64,000 nt of DNA from an uncultured Methylopila sp. (GTDB lineage Bacteria; Pseudomonadota; Alphaproteobacteria; Rhizobiales; Methylopilaceae), in NCBI GenBank assembly GCA_902168115.1, contig CABHPB010000050.1, forward strand, positions 1-64,000. The letters run 5' to 3'. Below are positions 15,276 to 24,146 of this stretch, piece after piece. The notes under the pieces were generated by a model. It was not told where the DNA came from and made no database searches. It saw only the letters and a list, made by a program, of their open reading frames with translations. Numbering within the stretch: the first letter of the stretch is position 1; each line of letters begins with the position of its first letter. A program made the position numbers and the translations under genes.

Positions 15276-17071
15276 TGGACAATCGCAACACCATCCTCGC
15301 GGTCGCCCTGTCGATCATGGTGCTGATCGGCTGGCAGTACTTCTTCGCGCGCCCGCAGATCGAGGCGCAGCGCCAGCAGCAGGCGACCCAGCAGGCGCTC
15401 AACGCCGACAAGCAGGGCGGCCAGGCCCCGGGGGCCGGAGCGCCGCAGCCCGGCGCGCCCGCGCCGTCCGCCGCCGGCGCGCCGCAGGGCAAGACCCGCG
15501 ACGAGGCGCTCAAGGCGAGCCCGCGGGTGAAGATCGACAGCCCGCGCCTCGACGGATCGATCGCGCTCGTGGGCGGGCGGATCGACGACGTCTCGCTGAA
15601 GGACTACCGCGAGACCGTCGATCCGAAGAGCCCCGAGATCGTCCTGTTCGCCCCGCTCGACAGCCCGCAGCCCTACTACGCCGAGTTCGGCTTCGTGAAC
15701 GCCCAGGGCGGAACCGCGAAGCTGCCGGACGGCGGCACCGAGTGGAAGGCGGAGACGCCGGGCCCGCTCACCGACAAGTCGCCGGTCGTCCTGACCTGGG
15801 ACAACGGCGAAGGCCTGATCTTCAAGCGGACCATCTCGCTCGACGAGAACTACATGTTTTCGGTGAAGGACAGCGTGACCAACGCGGGCTCCGCGGCGGC
15901 GACGCTCTACCCTTACGCGCTGATCTCCCGGCGCGGCGAGCCGCATGTCTCGGGCTACTACATCCTGCACGAGGGCCTGATCGGCGTGATCGGCGACGAG
16001 GGCCTGCAGGAGCTGACCTACAAGAAGGTCTCCGACGGCCCGCGCAGCTTCAAGCAGAACTCGGGCGGTTGGCTCGGCATCACCGACAAGTACTGGGCCT
16101 CGGCGCTGATCCCGCCCCAGGACAAGCCCTACGACGCGCGCTTCGCCTCGACCACCGACGGCGGCAAGACCTACCAGACGGACTACCTGCTGAACGCGAT
16201 GACCATCGCGCCGGGCGCCTCCGCCGAGACGTCGGGCCGCCTGTTCGCCGGCGCCAAGCAGGTCTCGGTCATCGACAAGTACGAGACCGCAGGCGGGGTG
16301 CGCAAATTCGAGCTGATGATCGATTGGGGATGGTTCCACTTCATCACCAAGCCGATGTTCTATGCGCTGGACTACTTCTTCAAGCTGCTCGGCAACTTCG
16401 GCCTCGCCATCCTGGCGGTCACGGTCATCGTCAAGCTGCTGTTCTTCCCGCTGGCGAACAAATCCTACGTCTCGATGTCGAAGATGAAGCTGGTCCAGCC
16501 TGAAATGGCGAAGATCAAGGAGCGCTTCCCCGACGACAAGGTCAAGCAGCAACAGGAGCTCATGGAGCTCTACAAGAAAGAGAAGATCAACCCGCTGGCC
16601 GGCTGCCTGCCGATCGTGATCCAGATCCCGGTGTTCTTCTCGCTCTACAAGGTGCTGTTCGTCACGATCGAGATGCGGCACGCGCCGTTCTACGGCTGGA
16701 TCAAGGACCTCGCCGCGCCCGATCCGACCTCGCTGTTCAACCTGTTCGGCGTGATCCCGTGGGAGGTTCCGCACTTCCTGCTGATCGGCGTGTGGCCGAT
16801 CCTGATGGGCATCACGATGTTCGTGCAGATGCGCCTCAACCCGGCCCCGCCGGATCCGACGCAGGCCATGATCTTCAACTGGATGCCGCTGTTCTTCACC
16901 TTCCTGCTGGCCTCGTTCCCGGCCGGCCTGGTGATCTACTGGACCTGGAACAACCTGCTCTCGATCATCCAGCAGTGGGTGATCATGAAGCGCCAGGGCG
17001 TGAAGGTGGACATCATCGGCAACACGATGGACATCTTCAAAAAGAAGCCGGCGGACGCGCCGAAGACGTAA
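15275..17071 (+). CDS. yidC: Membrane protein insertase YidC
   Basis: 598 residues, Gram-negative type: an N-terminal membrane helix (about 6-23, ILAVALSIMVLIGWQYFF), a Gln/Ala/Pro-rich linker, the large periplasmic beta domain (about 85-345), then the conserved five-helix insertase core (from about 360), including WGWFHFITKPMFYALDYFFK, NPLAGCLPIVIQIPVFFSLY and FPAGLVIYWTWNNLLSIIQQ. Inserts and folds inner-membrane proteins alone or with SecYEG. Short basic tail KKKPADAPKT. Confidence 0.97.
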   Translation: MDNRNTILAVALSIMVLIGWQYFFARPQIEAQRQQQATQQALNADKQGGQAPGAGAPQPGAPAPSAAGAPQGKTRDEALKASPRVKIDSPRLDGSIALVGGRIDDVSLKDYRETVDPKSPEIVLFAPLDSPQPYYAEFGFVNAQGGTAKLPDGGTEWKAETPGPLTDKSPVVLTWDNGEGLIFKRTISLDENYMFSVKDSVTNAGSAAATLYPYALISRRGEPHVSGYYILHEGLIGVIGDEGLQELTYKKVSDGPRSFKQNSGGWLGITDKYWASALIPPQDKPYDARFASTTDGGKTYQTDYLLNAMTIAPGASAETSGRLFAGAKQVSVIDKYETAGGVRKFELMIDWGWFHFITKPMFYALDYFFKLLGNFGLAILAVTVIVKLLFFPLANKSYVSMSKMKLVQPEMAKIKERFPDDKVKQQQELMELYKKEKINPLAGCLPIVIQIPVFFSLYKVLFVTIEMRHAPFYGWIKDLAAPDPTSLFNLFGVIPWEVPHFLLIGVWPILMGITMFVQMRLNPAPPDPTQAMIFNWMPLFFTFLLASFPAGLVIYWTWNNLLSIIQQWVIMKRQGVKVDIIGNTMDIFKKKPADAPKT

Positions 17072-17090
17072 GGCCAACGCCGAAGAGTCG

Positions 17091-17190
17091 TCATCCCGGC
17101 CGAGCGAAGCGAGAGCCGGGATCGGGTTCCGAACAAGGCGCCCCATCTAGAATACGTTCCCGGATCGGCCTGACGGCCGTCCGGGATCGC
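17091..17190. repeat. Intergenic palindromic repeat after yidC
   Basis: Two inverted repeats in tandem: ATCCCGGC (17093-17100) with GCCGGGAT (17115-17122), and TCCCGGA (17158-17164) with TCCGGGA (17180-17186) enclosing GGCCTGACGGCC. The 'CGTCATCCCGGCCGAGCGAAGC' style start is widespread as an extragenic palindromic unit in Rhizobiales. It lies at a convergent gene junction and may also end transcription. Confidence 0.6.
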
Positions 17191-17200
17191 GAGTAAGATT

Positions 17201-17554
17201 TCAGGCCGGTGACTTTGGCGCGGCGACCGGCGCCCTTTCTCGGCGCCGCCGCTCCGGTCGCCTTAACGTTTTGCAGAGCGACATCAAGACGACGGCCAGC
17301 GGCGCGATCGCCGCGACGGGGTTCAGGCGAGCGATTGCTAGATACAGGGCGATGCTGGCGAACACCGCGACGCGCACAGCCCACCAGACGCCAAACCGTC
17401 TCAGCGAGAAGCGCTCGATTTCGTCGAGGCGATGGACGCCCTTGGAAATCTGACGGCTTTTAAGATAGGTGTCCGCCGCGACCGCGGCGCCAATCATCGC
17501 CGCCAGACCGAGCGTCAGAAGCTCGCCGGAGAGTTCTGGCGATACGCATGTCAT
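17201..17554 (-). CDS. Small membrane protein of unknown function
   Basis: 117 residues from the ATG at 17554 (a GTG at 17566 would add four). Two or three hydrophobic segments are visible: [17 protein letters not shown] near the start, [17 protein letters not shown] and [15 protein letters not shown]. Between them lies a charged stretch [20 protein letters not shown]; the tail is very Arg-rich. I recognise no family. It is convergent with yidC and divergent from engB. Coding is supported by the membrane pattern only, and base composition is slightly less GC-rich than the flanks. Confidence 0.5.
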   Translation of the reverse strand: MTCVSPELSGELLTLGLAAMIGAAVAADTYLKSRQISKGVHRLDEIERFSLRRFGVWWAVRVAVFASIALYLAIARLNPVAAIAPLAVVLMSLCKTLRRPERRRRERAPVAAPKSPA

Positions 17555-17661
17555 TGAGGCGCTCACGTTTGGGTCCGAGCATCATGCCTCAGGCGCGACG
17601 GGTCTCGAAGGTCGCCGCTCCGCCGATTGACCTGATGCTTCATGAAAGCCGCGTTGTTCAA

Positions 17662-18306
17662 ATGGTCGAGCCAATCGAAGACCCCTATCCCGAACTCGGC
17701 CGCAAGCTGTTCGCGGGGCCGTGCGACTTCGTGAAGAGCTGCGCGAAGCTCGAGCAGCTGCCCGGGATGGACCGGCCCGAGATCGCCTTCGCCGGCCGCT
17801 CCAACGTCGGCAAGTCGACGCTCGTCAACGCGCTCACCAGCCGCAAGACGCTCGCCAAGACGTCCAACACGCCCGGCCGCACCCAGCAGCTCAACTATTT
17901 CGACCTCGGCGGGCGGGCCTATCTCGTCGACATGCCGGGCTACGGCTACGCGCAGGCGCCGGTCGAGCAGGTCCAGGCCTGGACGCGGCTGGTGAAGGCC
18001 TATCTGCGCGGCCGCGCCAGCCTCGCGCGCGTCTTCGTGCTGATCGACTCCCGGCATGGGCTGAAGCAGGTCGACCTCGACGCGCTCGGCCTGCTCGACG
18101 TGGCGGCGACCTCCTACCAGATCGTGCTGACCAAACTCGACCAGCTCAAGCCGTCGGAGCGCGAGGACAGGATCGCCGGGACGCTGGAGGCGCTGCGCAA
18201 GCGTCCGGCCGCCTTCCCCGAGGTGCTGGCGACCTCGAGCAAGGACGGGATCGGCGTCGCCGAGACGCGGGCGGCGATCGCGCGCCTGATCGACGAGCGC
18301 GCATAA
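17662..18306 (+). CDS. engB: Ribosome biogenesis GTP-binding protein EngB/YihA
   Basis: About 214 residues from the ATG at 17662, matching the usual 200-220; an ATG at 17635 is possible and neither has a strong ribosome site. GTPase motifs in order: G1 GRSNVGKST, switch region [12 protein letters not shown]3 [10 protein letters not shown]4 TKLDQLK, G5 ATSSKDG. It acts in late assembly of the 50S subunit. In many alphaproteobacteria it follows yidC, as here, with one small reverse gene between. Confidence 0.93.
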   Translation: MVEPIEDPYPELGRKLFAGPCDFVKSCAKLEQLPGMDRPEIAFAGRSNVGKSTLVNALTSRKTLAKTSNTPGRTQQLNYFDLGGRAYLVDMPGYGYAQAPVEQVQAWTRLVKAYLRGRASLARVFVLIDSRHGLKQVDLDALGLLDVAATSYQIVLTKLDQLKPSEREDRIAGTLEALRKRPAAFPEVLATSSKDGIGVAETRAAIARLIDERA

Positions 18307-18314
18307 GGCTCGGC

Positions 18315-18393
18315 CGTCATTGCCGGGCATGAGCCGGCAATCCATGTTCTCAGGCGAAGTCAACGCATGCCCGGATCAGATCCCGGCGTGACG
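18315..18393. repeat. Intergenic palindromic repeat between engB and the cupin gene
   Basis: ATTGCCGG (18319-18326) and CCGGCAAT (18334-18341) form a perfect stem around GCATGAG; an imperfect second palindrome ATGCCCGGATCAGATCCCGG follows (18366-18385). The CGTCATTGCCGGGC start is another common Rhizobiales extragenic repeat type. It ends 25 bases before the cupin start. Confidence 0.6.
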
Positions 18394-18417
18394 AGGCGTT
18401 TCGACAGGAGACCGCGG

Positions 18418-18897
18418 ATGTCCGAAGACCACTCCCACGAGCCGCGCTGGAAGCACGACGGGGTCCGCGTCATCAAGGGCGACCGGCTCGACAGCAACAC
18501 AGCCCAGACGCCCGGCATGTTCCGACAGGCGGCGATCAACCACGCGCGCGTGGGCGCGCAGAAGATCTGGGCCGGCACGGTCTCGATCCAGCCGGACGCC
18601 AAGACCGGCGTCCACCATCACGGCGCGCTCGAGAGCGTCATCTACGTGGTGAGCGGCAAGGCGCGGATGCGCTGGGGCGATCGGCTCGAGTTCGTCGCGG
18701 AGGCCGGGCCCGGCGACTTCATCTTCGTGCCGCCTTACGTGCCGCATCAGGAGATCAACGCCGACCCTGAACAGCCGCTGCAATGCGTGCTGGTCCGCTC
18801 CGACAACGAGGCGGTGGTGGTCAACATCGACGACGTCGAACCCGTCGAGAAGCCGGAAGAGGTCTATTGGGTCGACCCGATCCACAAGGCGCCGTGA
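18418..18897 (+). CDS. Cupin-domain protein
   Basis: 159 residues from the ATG at 18418 with GGAG at a good distance; an upstream in-frame ATG falls inside the repeat and is rejected. The cupin core runs about 60-145: motif 1 GVHHHGALESVIYVVSGKAR supplies His, His and Glu metal ligands, motif 2 PGDFIFVPPYVPHQE supplies the last His. A single-domain cupin of this type binds a metal and may be a small-molecule oxygenase, isomerase or sensor; substrate cannot be told. The DUF1801 gene follows after 11 bases. Confidence 0.8.
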   Translation: MSEDHSHEPRWKHDGVRVIKGDRLDSNTAQTPGMFRQAAINHARVGAQKIWAGTVSIQPDAKTGVHHHGALESVIYVVSGKARMRWGDRLEFVAEAGPGDFIFVPPYVPHQEINADPEQPLQCVLVRSDNEAVVVNIDDVEPVEKPEEVYWVDPIHKAP

Positions 18898-18908
18898 GCG
18901 GCGGGCCG

Positions 18909-19340
18909 ATGTCCGACGTCTCCCCGGATGACAAGAGTGCGCCGCGCCTTTTGTCGGGCGGCAATCCGCAGATCGCCAAGGGATACGGCGACGCGCCGGT
19001 GCAGGCCTATATCGCGGCGATGCCCGGCTGGAAGAGCGCGGTCGGCCGACGGATCGACGCGCTCGTCGAGCAGGCCTTGCCCGGCGTCGCGAAGGCGGTG
19101 AAGTGGAACTCGCCGCTCTACGGCGTCGAAGGCCAGGGTTGGTTCCTCAGCCTCCACTGCTTCACCAAGTACGTGAAGGTCGCCTTCTTCCGCGGCGCGT
19201 CGCTGTCGCCGATCCCTCCCGGCGCCTCGAAGCAGGAAGAGGTGCGCTACCTCGACATCCGGGAGGGCGACGCTTTCGACGATGCGCAGTTCGTCTCGTG
19301 GGTCGAGCAGGCGAGCCGCCTGCCCGGCGAGAAGCTGTGA
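18909..19340 (+). CDS. DUF1801 domain protein
   Basis: 143 residues. The pattern PVQAYIAAMPGWKSAVGRRI, VKWNSPLYGVEGQGWFLSLH and FTKYVKVAFFRGASL is typical of DUF1801 (YdhG-like) proteins, small soluble single-domain proteins without known activity. It starts 11 bases after the cupin gene and is likely cotranscribed. The frame extends upstream into the cupin gene; the ATG at 18909 was taken as first start clear of it. Confidence 0.8.
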   Translation: MSDVSPDDKSAPRLLSGGNPQIAKGYGDAPVQAYIAAMPGWKSAVGRRIDALVEQALPGVAKAVKWNSPLYGVEGQGWFLSLHCFTKYVKVAFFRGASLSPIPPGASKQEEVRYLDIREGDAFDDAQFVSWVEQASRLPGEKL

Positions 19341-19359
19341 GCCGTGCGCCTGCGCGCCG

Positions 19360-19623
19360 CTACACCCGTCTGAACAACCCGATGATCAGGAGCAGCACGA
19401 TCGCGCCGATCGTGGCGCCGACGATTGCGCCCAGCCAGCCGGACCCGACGAAAATCCCGAGCTTCGCCAGCAGCCAGGAGCCGATGAAAGCGCCGATCAC
19501 GCCGACGATGATGTTGCCGATGATGCCGAAGCCGAAGCCGCGCACGATCAGGCCGGCGAGCCAGCCTGCGACGCCGCCGATGATCAGGATCGCGATGATG
19601 CCATAGCCTGCGAAGGGTTCCAT
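19360..19623 (-). CDS. GlsB/YeaQ/YmgE family small membrane protein
   Basis: 87 residues from the ATG at 19623, with GGGAC upstream. Nearly all hydrophobic with repeated glycines: GYGIIAILIIGGVAGWLAGL, GFGIIGNIIVGVIGAFIGSW and GWLGAIVGATIGAIVLLLII, three membrane helices as in the transglycosylase-associated (YeaQ) family, often stress-linked. The frame runs further upstream but without membrane character. Convergent with the DUF1801 gene. Confidence 0.88.
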   Translation of the reverse strand: MEPFAGYGIIAILIIGGVAGWLAGLIVRGFGFGIIGNIIVGVIGAFIGSWLLAKLGIFVGSGWLGAIVGATIGAIVLLLIIGLFRRV

Positions 19624-19822
19624 GGATGTCCCGTCTCGAAAGATTTGCTCCCCTGAAGCCGAGATAGCGCCTCGGTCGGCCCCGTCCATGGCGCCGGGGA
19701 GGCGCCTCTTCGCGAGCCATGCCGCGCCGCAGCATCGGGCGATGGTCGCATTGCGCCGGTCGGTCCCGGCGTCGTACTCCACGGCCACACGACAGTTCTC
19801 ACGAAGTGACGAGACGGCCGCG

Positions 19823-21112
19823 ATGAGCGCAAACGCCGAAAAGAAAGATCTTTACGAGCTGGGCGAAATGCCGCCGCTCGGTCATGTCCCGGCGAACATG
19901 CACGCCTGGGTCGTCCGCAAGGACCGACACGGTCCGCCGGAGAGCGCCAACGAGCTCGAGGTGGTGCCGACCTGGCCGCTCGGCGACGAGGACGTGCTGG
20001 TCTACGTCATGGCGGCCGGCATCAACTACAACCACGTCTGGGGTTCGCTCGGAGAGCCGATCTCTCCGATCGACCGCCACAAGTGCGACATCCATATCGG
20101 CGGCTCGGACGCGTCCGGCATCGTCTGGGCGGTCGGCTCCAAGGTGAAGCTCTGGAAAGTCGGCGACGAGGTCGTCATCCACTGTAACCAGGACGACGGC
20201 GACGACGAGGAGTGCAACGGCGGCGATCCGATGTTCTCGGACTCCCAGCGCATCTGGGGCTACGAGACGCCGGACGGCTCGTTCGCGCAGTTCTGCCGCG
20301 TGCAGTCGCGCCAGCTGATGCCGCGGCCCAAGCACCTCACCTGGGAGGAGGCGGCCTGCTACACGCTGACGCTCGCCACCGCCTACCGCATGCTGTTCGG
20401 CCATGCGCCGCACCAGCTGAAGCCGTCCGACAACGTGCTGGTCTGGGGCGCCTCCGGCGGCCTCGGCGTGTTCGCGGTGCAGCTGATCGCGGCCTCGGGC
20501 GCCAACGCCATCGGCGTCATCTCGGACGAATCCAAGCGCGACTACGTCATGAGCCTCGGGGCCAAGGGCGTCATCAACCGCAAGGACTTCGACTGCTGGG
20601 GCCAGATGCCCAAGGTGAACAGCCCCGAGTACAACACCTGGGTGAAGGAAGCCCGCAAGTTCGGCAAGGCGATCTGGGAGATCACCGGCAAGGGCAAGGA
20701 CGTCGACATGGTGTTCGAGCACCCGGGCGAGTCGACCTTCCCGGTCTCCTGCCTCGTGGTGAAGCGCGGCGGCATGGTCGTGTTCTGCGCCGGCACCACC
20801 GGCTACAACATCACCTTCGACGCCCGCTACGTCTGGATGCGGCAGAAGCGCATCCAGGGCTCGCACTTCGCGCATCTGAAGCAGGCGGCCTCGGCCAACC
20901 GCTTTGTCATCGACCGCCGTGTGGATCCCTGCATGTCGACGGTGTTCACCTTCAAGGACATTCCGAAGGCGCACACCCAGATGTGGGAGAACAAGCATCC
21001 GCCCGGAAACATGGCGGCGCTGGTCAACGCCCCGAAGGCGGGCCTCAGGACCGTCGAGGAGGTCCAGGAGGCCTATGCCGCCTCGAAGTCGGCGCAGCCG
21101 GCGGCGGCGTGA
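19823..21112 (+). CDS. ccr: Crotonyl-CoA carboxylase/reductase
   Basis: 429 residues, the size of characterised Ccr enzymes. It belongs to the medium-chain dehydrogenase/reductase superfamily: GroES-like N-terminal domain with [23 protein letters not shown]-binding fold starting [20 protein letters not shown], and the long Ccr-specific stretch [20 protein letters not shown]. It reductively carboxylates crotonyl-CoA to ethylmalonyl-CoA, the key step of the ethylmalonyl-CoA pathway for C2 assimilation. Start at 19823 fits the family N-terminus. It overlaps the next gene (ATGA) and heads an operon with panD. Confidence 0.94.
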   Translation: MSANAEKKDLYELGEMPPLGHVPANMHAWVVRKDRHGPPESANELEVVPTWPLGDEDVLVYVMAAGINYNHVWGSLGEPISPIDRHKCDIHIGGSDASGIVWAVGSKVKLWKVGDEVVIHCNQDDGDDEECNGGDPMFSDSQRIWGYETPDGSFAQFCRVQSRQLMPRPKHLTWEEAACYTLTLATAYRMLFGHAPHQLKPSDNVLVWGASGGLGVFAVQLIAASGANAIGVISDESKRDYVMSLGAKGVINRKDFDCWGQMPKVNSPEYNTWVKEARKFGKAIWEITGKGKDVDMVFEHPGESTFPVSCLVVKRGGMVVFCAGTTGYNITFDARYVWMRQKRIQGSHFAHLKQAASANRFVIDRRVDPCMSTVFTFKDIPKAHTQMWENKHPPGNMAALVNAPKAGLRTVEEVQEAYAASKSAQPAAA

Positions 21113-21522
21113 TGCCGATCGGCGTCTTCCACCTCTGGCTGAGGCCCGAGGAGCCGCTGTTCTCGAGACAGCGGGAGGGAGACGACGAGCGGGCCGCCTT
21201 CGCCAGGGCCAACAACGTCGTGTTCATCGGCTATCCGCCGACGCTCGACGTCTTTCTGTACGAGGTGCGGGAGGGCGATCTGATCGCCACCCGCTGCGAC
21301 GGGTTCTGCGGGATCGGGCGCGCCGTGGGCGCGCCCTACATCCAGCCCGGCGCGAAGGCGCAGGGACGGGTGCCGCATTTCCGCAAGGTCGAGTGGCTCA
21401 GCGTCACCAGCCGCGGCACGACCTGCCCCTACGAGCCCTTCCTGCGCGGCCTCACCACGCAGGACGCGATAAAGGACATCACCGCGCATTGCGGCGAGGG
21501 GCCGCTCGGCGCTTTCCAGTGA
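21112..21522 (+). CDS. Unrecognised protein between ccr and panD
   Basis: 136 residues, start overlapping the ccr stop as ATGA, so it is translationally coupled. Begins [20 protein letters not shown]; then [40 protein letters not shown] and [10 protein letters not shown]. The '[19 protein letters not shown]' core with a following W recalls PUA/EVE-like small-ligand or modified-base folds, but this is a guess. Five cysteines, no signal peptide, no membrane helix. Its job may relate to its neighbours ccr and panD. Confidence 0.7.
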   Translation: MPIGVFHLWLRPEEPLFSRQREGDDERAAFARANNVVFIGYPPTLDVFLYEVREGDLIATRCDGFCGIGRAVGAPYIQPGAKAQGRVPHFRKVEWLSVTSRGTTCPYEPFLRGLTTQDAIKDITAHCGEGPLGAFQ

Positions 21523-21530
21523 GACCGGCC

Positions 21531-21974
21531 ATGCAGCAGTTCGTGCGCGCCAAACTCCACGGCGTCCGCGTCACCGGCGCTGACCTGAACTATCACGGCT
21601 CGATCACGCTCGATCCCGAGATCTGCCGCAGGGCCGGGCTTGACCCGCTCGAATTCGTGGAAATCTGGAACAAGAATTCTGGCGCGCGCATCAGCACCTA
21701 TGTGCTCTACGGCGAGCCCGGATCGCGGTGCTGCGTGCTGAACGGCGCGGCGGCGCGCACCTGCCAGGTCGGGGACGAGGTCATCATCGCCTCATCGACC
21801 TTCGGCGCGCTCGACGACGTGATCGCCCAGAGCCCGACCGTGCTGACCTTCGGTCCGGGCAACGAGGTCGCGGAGGAACTGCGCTATCGCGTGTTCCGGA
21901 ACGAGCGCGGCGAGCCAGACATGGCGATCGAGCAGGACGGAGGGGTTGTCCCGATCCGCAAGCTCGTCGGCTGA
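21531..21974 (+). CDS. panD: Aspartate 1-decarboxylase proenzyme
   Basis: 147 residues; E. coli PanD has 126 and the extra length is a C-terminal tail. The self-cleavage pair is present in YHGSITLD (Gly23-Ser24), so Ser24 can become the pyruvoyl cofactor. Other active-site residues align: Lys8 in AKLHG, Arg53, Thr56 and Tyr57 in ARISTY, Asn71 in NGAAA. It makes beta-alanine from aspartate for pantothenate and CoA. It begins 8 bases after the unknown gene and closes the ccr operon. Confidence 0.9.
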   Translation: MQQFVRAKLHGVRVTGADLNYHGSITLDPEICRRAGLDPLEFVEIWNKNSGARISTYVLYGEPGSRCCVLNGAAARTCQVGDEVIIASSTFGALDDVIAQSPTVLTFGPGNEVAEELRYRVFRNERGEPDMAIEQDGGVVPIRKLVG

Positions 21975-22004
21975 TCTCGCCGCGCTGTCGTCAGGGTCTG
22001 CGCG

Positions 22005-22121
22005 TCAGGAGGTGAGCTCCTTGCGCTGCTCGCGGTCGAGGCCCGAATTGAGCCGGGTCATCACGAAGGTCGCGAGCGCGACGCCGAAAGCGAAGATCGC
22101 GAAGGCTTCAAGCAGGGTCAT
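22005..22121 (-). CDS. 38-residue single-helix membrane protein
   Basis: A short frame of 38 codons: MTLLEAFAIFAFGVALATF is a membrane helix, followed by VMTRLNSGLDREQRKELTS, a charged tail. A strong ribosome site AAAGGTG lies 7 bases before the ATG at 22121. No family recognised. Convergent with panD. The hydrophobic helix plus good ribosome site argue for a real small protein. Confidence 0.55.
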   Translation of the reverse strand: MTLLEAFAIFAFGVALATFVMTRLNSGLDREQRKELTS

Positions 22122-22265
22122 CCGTCACACCTTTCTGTTTCGCGCCGGACGTCCGTCCGGGGCCGTTTGGGATTACGTCGGTTGCCTCGTCCCTACGGCA
22201 AGCGGTTGCCTGAGCGGATGATTTCCGCCTTGCTTCCGCCGTCCGTAAAATTCGCGGCGCTTTTA

Positions 22266-22550
22266 TCAGACGATCTGGCGCCGCCTTTTCTCCGCAACGT
22301 CCGGACGCGCCCTCCCGAACCGGATCGGAAACGCCGCGAGGGCGTAGAGGATGAGCGCGGCCGCGAAGCCGAGCATCAGCCAGTCCTGACCGTGCGGAGA
22401 GAGGAACCAGCCGAGATCGACCACGCGGTCGAGCGCGACGACGGGCCAGGCCGCCAGATCCCGCCAGAACAGCAGGTTCGCCAGCGTGAAGCCGTGATCC
22501 ACCGACGACGAGGCCGCGCCGAAGAGGATGTAGATGAAGAAGATCCTCAC
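22266..22550 (-). CDS. Small membrane protein of unknown function
   Basis: 94 residues from a GTG at 22550, chosen because GAGGG sits 7 bases upstream; a TTG at 22574 would add 8 residues without a ribosome site. Hydrophobic segments at residues 1-15 (RIFFIYILFGAASS), about 28-45 and 61-80 (DWLMLGFAAALILYALAAF); a basic tail EKRRRQIV. No family recognised. Upstream of and divergent from holA. Confidence 0.55.
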   Translation of the reverse strand: MRIFFIYILFGAASSSVDHGFTLANLLFWRDLAAWPVVALDRVVDLGWFLSPHGQDWLMLGFAAALILYALAAFPIRFGRARPDVAEKRRRQIV

Positions 22551-22732
22551 GTCGCAGCCCTCAAGCGCGGCCAAGTTGAATCAACTCTGCCAAAGACTTT
22601 TGCGGGCGCAATCGTCATCGCTCGGCGTGCATAGCGCGCTCCGAAGACCGCCCGGAGGATTTGCGTAAAACTGGACGGATCAAGGGGCGGCCGGCGTTGA
22701 CAGCCCGGGCGCCGGCCAGCACGGTTTTCGCC

Positions 22733-23761
22733 ATGGTCGCCATCAAAGCATCGGCGGTCGACGCCTTCCTGGCGCGGCCTCAGCCGGACGTCTTCGCCGT
22801 CCTGATCTACGGTCCGGACGCCGGGCTGGTGGCCGAGCGGGCCGAGACGCTGGCGAAGCGGGCGCTCGACGGTTCGGACGATCCGTTCGCGCTGGTGCGC
22901 CTCGAGGGCGACGATCTCGCCTCCGACCCCGGACGTCTGGCCGACGAGGCGCGCACGATCGCGCTGTTCGGCGGCAAGCGGGTGATCCGGGTGCGGATCG
23001 GGGGCCGATCGACCGTCGCGGCCGTCGAGGCGCTGCTGGAGGGCCCCCAGCCGGAGTCGCTCGCGATCCTCGAGGCGGGCGACCTGAAGAAGAACGCGCC
23101 GCTGCGCGCGCTCTGCGAGAAGAGCCCCCGCGCCGCGGCCTTGCCCTGTTACCCGGACGAGGCCGGCGCGCGAGACCGGCTGATCGACGAGGAGATGCGG
23201 GCGGCCGGCCTGACGATCTCTCCCGACGCGCGCGCGCTGCTGTCGGCGAGTCTCGGACCCGACCGTCTCGCGGCGCGCGAGGACGTCCGCAAGCTGTGCC
23301 TCTACGCCATGGGGCAGGGACGCGTGGAGGTCGACGACGTTTCGGCGGTCGTCGCCGAGACCTCCGAGGTCGGGATGGACGAGGCCGTGGACGCGGCCTT
23401 CGGAGGCAGGCCGGCGGACGTCGCGGCCGCGCTCAGGTCGATGCGGGCGGGCGGCACGCCCGCGTCCGTGGCGCTCGCGGCGGGGCTGCGCCACGCGCTC
23501 GCCCTGCATCGCCTGCGCGGGCAGGTCGACGAGGGACGCAGCGCCCGGTCGGTCGTCGAGGGCGCGCCGATGATCCATTTCCGGCGCAAGGACGCCGTCG
23601 AGCGGGCCCTGACGCGCTGGACGTCGGCCCGGCTGCTCGACGCCGTGACCAGGCTTGCGGGCGCGGTCGGCCAGTCGCGGCGGTCTGCGGCGACGGGCGA
23701 GGCCGCAGCCGAGCGCGTGCTGCTCGCGATCGGCCAGGAAGCCGCGCGCGGCGCCCGCTAG
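22733..23761 (+). CDS. holA: DNA polymerase III subunit delta
   Basis: 342 residues from the ATG at 22733; an earlier in-frame ATG at 22661 gives a non-matching extension. Typical delta features: start VAIKASAVDAFLARPQPDVF, VLIYGPDAGLVAERAETLAK, SLGPDRLAAREDVRKLCLY, and a C-terminal helical part. It is the clamp-loader subunit that opens the beta sliding clamp. In Rhizobiales it usually lies directly before parB; here a lysin-like gene comes between. Confidence 0.9.
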   Translation: MVAIKASAVDAFLARPQPDVFAVLIYGPDAGLVAERAETLAKRALDGSDDPFALVRLEGDDLASDPGRLADEARTIALFGGKRVIRVRIGGRSTVAAVEALLEGPQPESLAILEAGDLKKNAPLRALCEKSPRAAALPCYPDEAGARDRLIDEEMRAAGLTISPDARALLSASLGPDRLAAREDVRKLCLYAMGQGRVEVDDVSAVVAETSEVGMDEAVDAAFGGRPADVAAALRSMRAGGTPASVALAAGLRHALALHRLRGQVDEGRSARSVVEGAPMIHFRRKDAVERALTRWTSARLLDAVTRLAGAVGQSRRSAATGEAAAERVLLAIGQEAARGAR

Positions 23762-24146
23762 GCCGCGCCGCCGGAACCCGCTGGTTTTCGAGACGATCGT
23801 CACAGCGCGCGCCGGCCGGGTGGGCGGTTGCGCCGGCGCATCGCCGCGTAAGTAGAGTTACTTACGTAGCCGCAAGCTGATTGCGAAAAAGACCAATAAC
23901 TGCCAATCTGAAATCTATCGTACAGGCAATTTCATTAAAATTATTCTTTTCTGGTGTTTGCGAAGTCTATTGGTCGTTTTGGGCCGTTTCCCGGAGCGTC
24001 GCGGCGGGTCGCCGTGCTCGGTCCGGCCACGCATGGGCATGCCGCAGCAGTCGCGGTCCGCGTAGTCGTATCAGCGATCGATCCGGAGCCTTCCGGCGCT
24101 CGCTGCAGTGCAGCAGCGCCGCCGGAGAGCGGCGTGAGGGGGCGCC
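23762..24146. promoter_or_regulatory. AT-rich gap upstream of the lysin-like gene
   Basis: 385 bases without a gene. The stretch 23865-23965 is unusually AT-rich for this chromosome. It contains a perfect inverted repeat CGTAAGTA-GAGT-TACTTACG (23847-23866), a candidate operator. Probably holds the promoter of the 24147 gene. A 114-codon frame from 23881 shows no protein-like features. Confidence 0.5.
23847..23866. promoter_or_regulatory. Inverted repeat, candidate operator
   Basis: CGTAAGTA (23847-23854), GAGT, TACTTACG (23859-23866): perfect 8-bp dyad at the edge of the AT-rich patch, about 280 bases before the lysin-like gene. A regulator site or a short hairpin; no T-run follows. Confidence 0.4.

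Noticed and set aside
15104-17146. 680-codon minus-strand frame over rnpA/yidC
   Set aside because: Antisense shadow of yidC with Arg/His/Leu-rich low-complexity translation.
17201-17566. GTG start for the small membrane protein at 17566
   Set aside because: The ATG at 17554 is nearer the first hydrophobic segment; neither has a clear ribosome site, so the standard codon was preferred.
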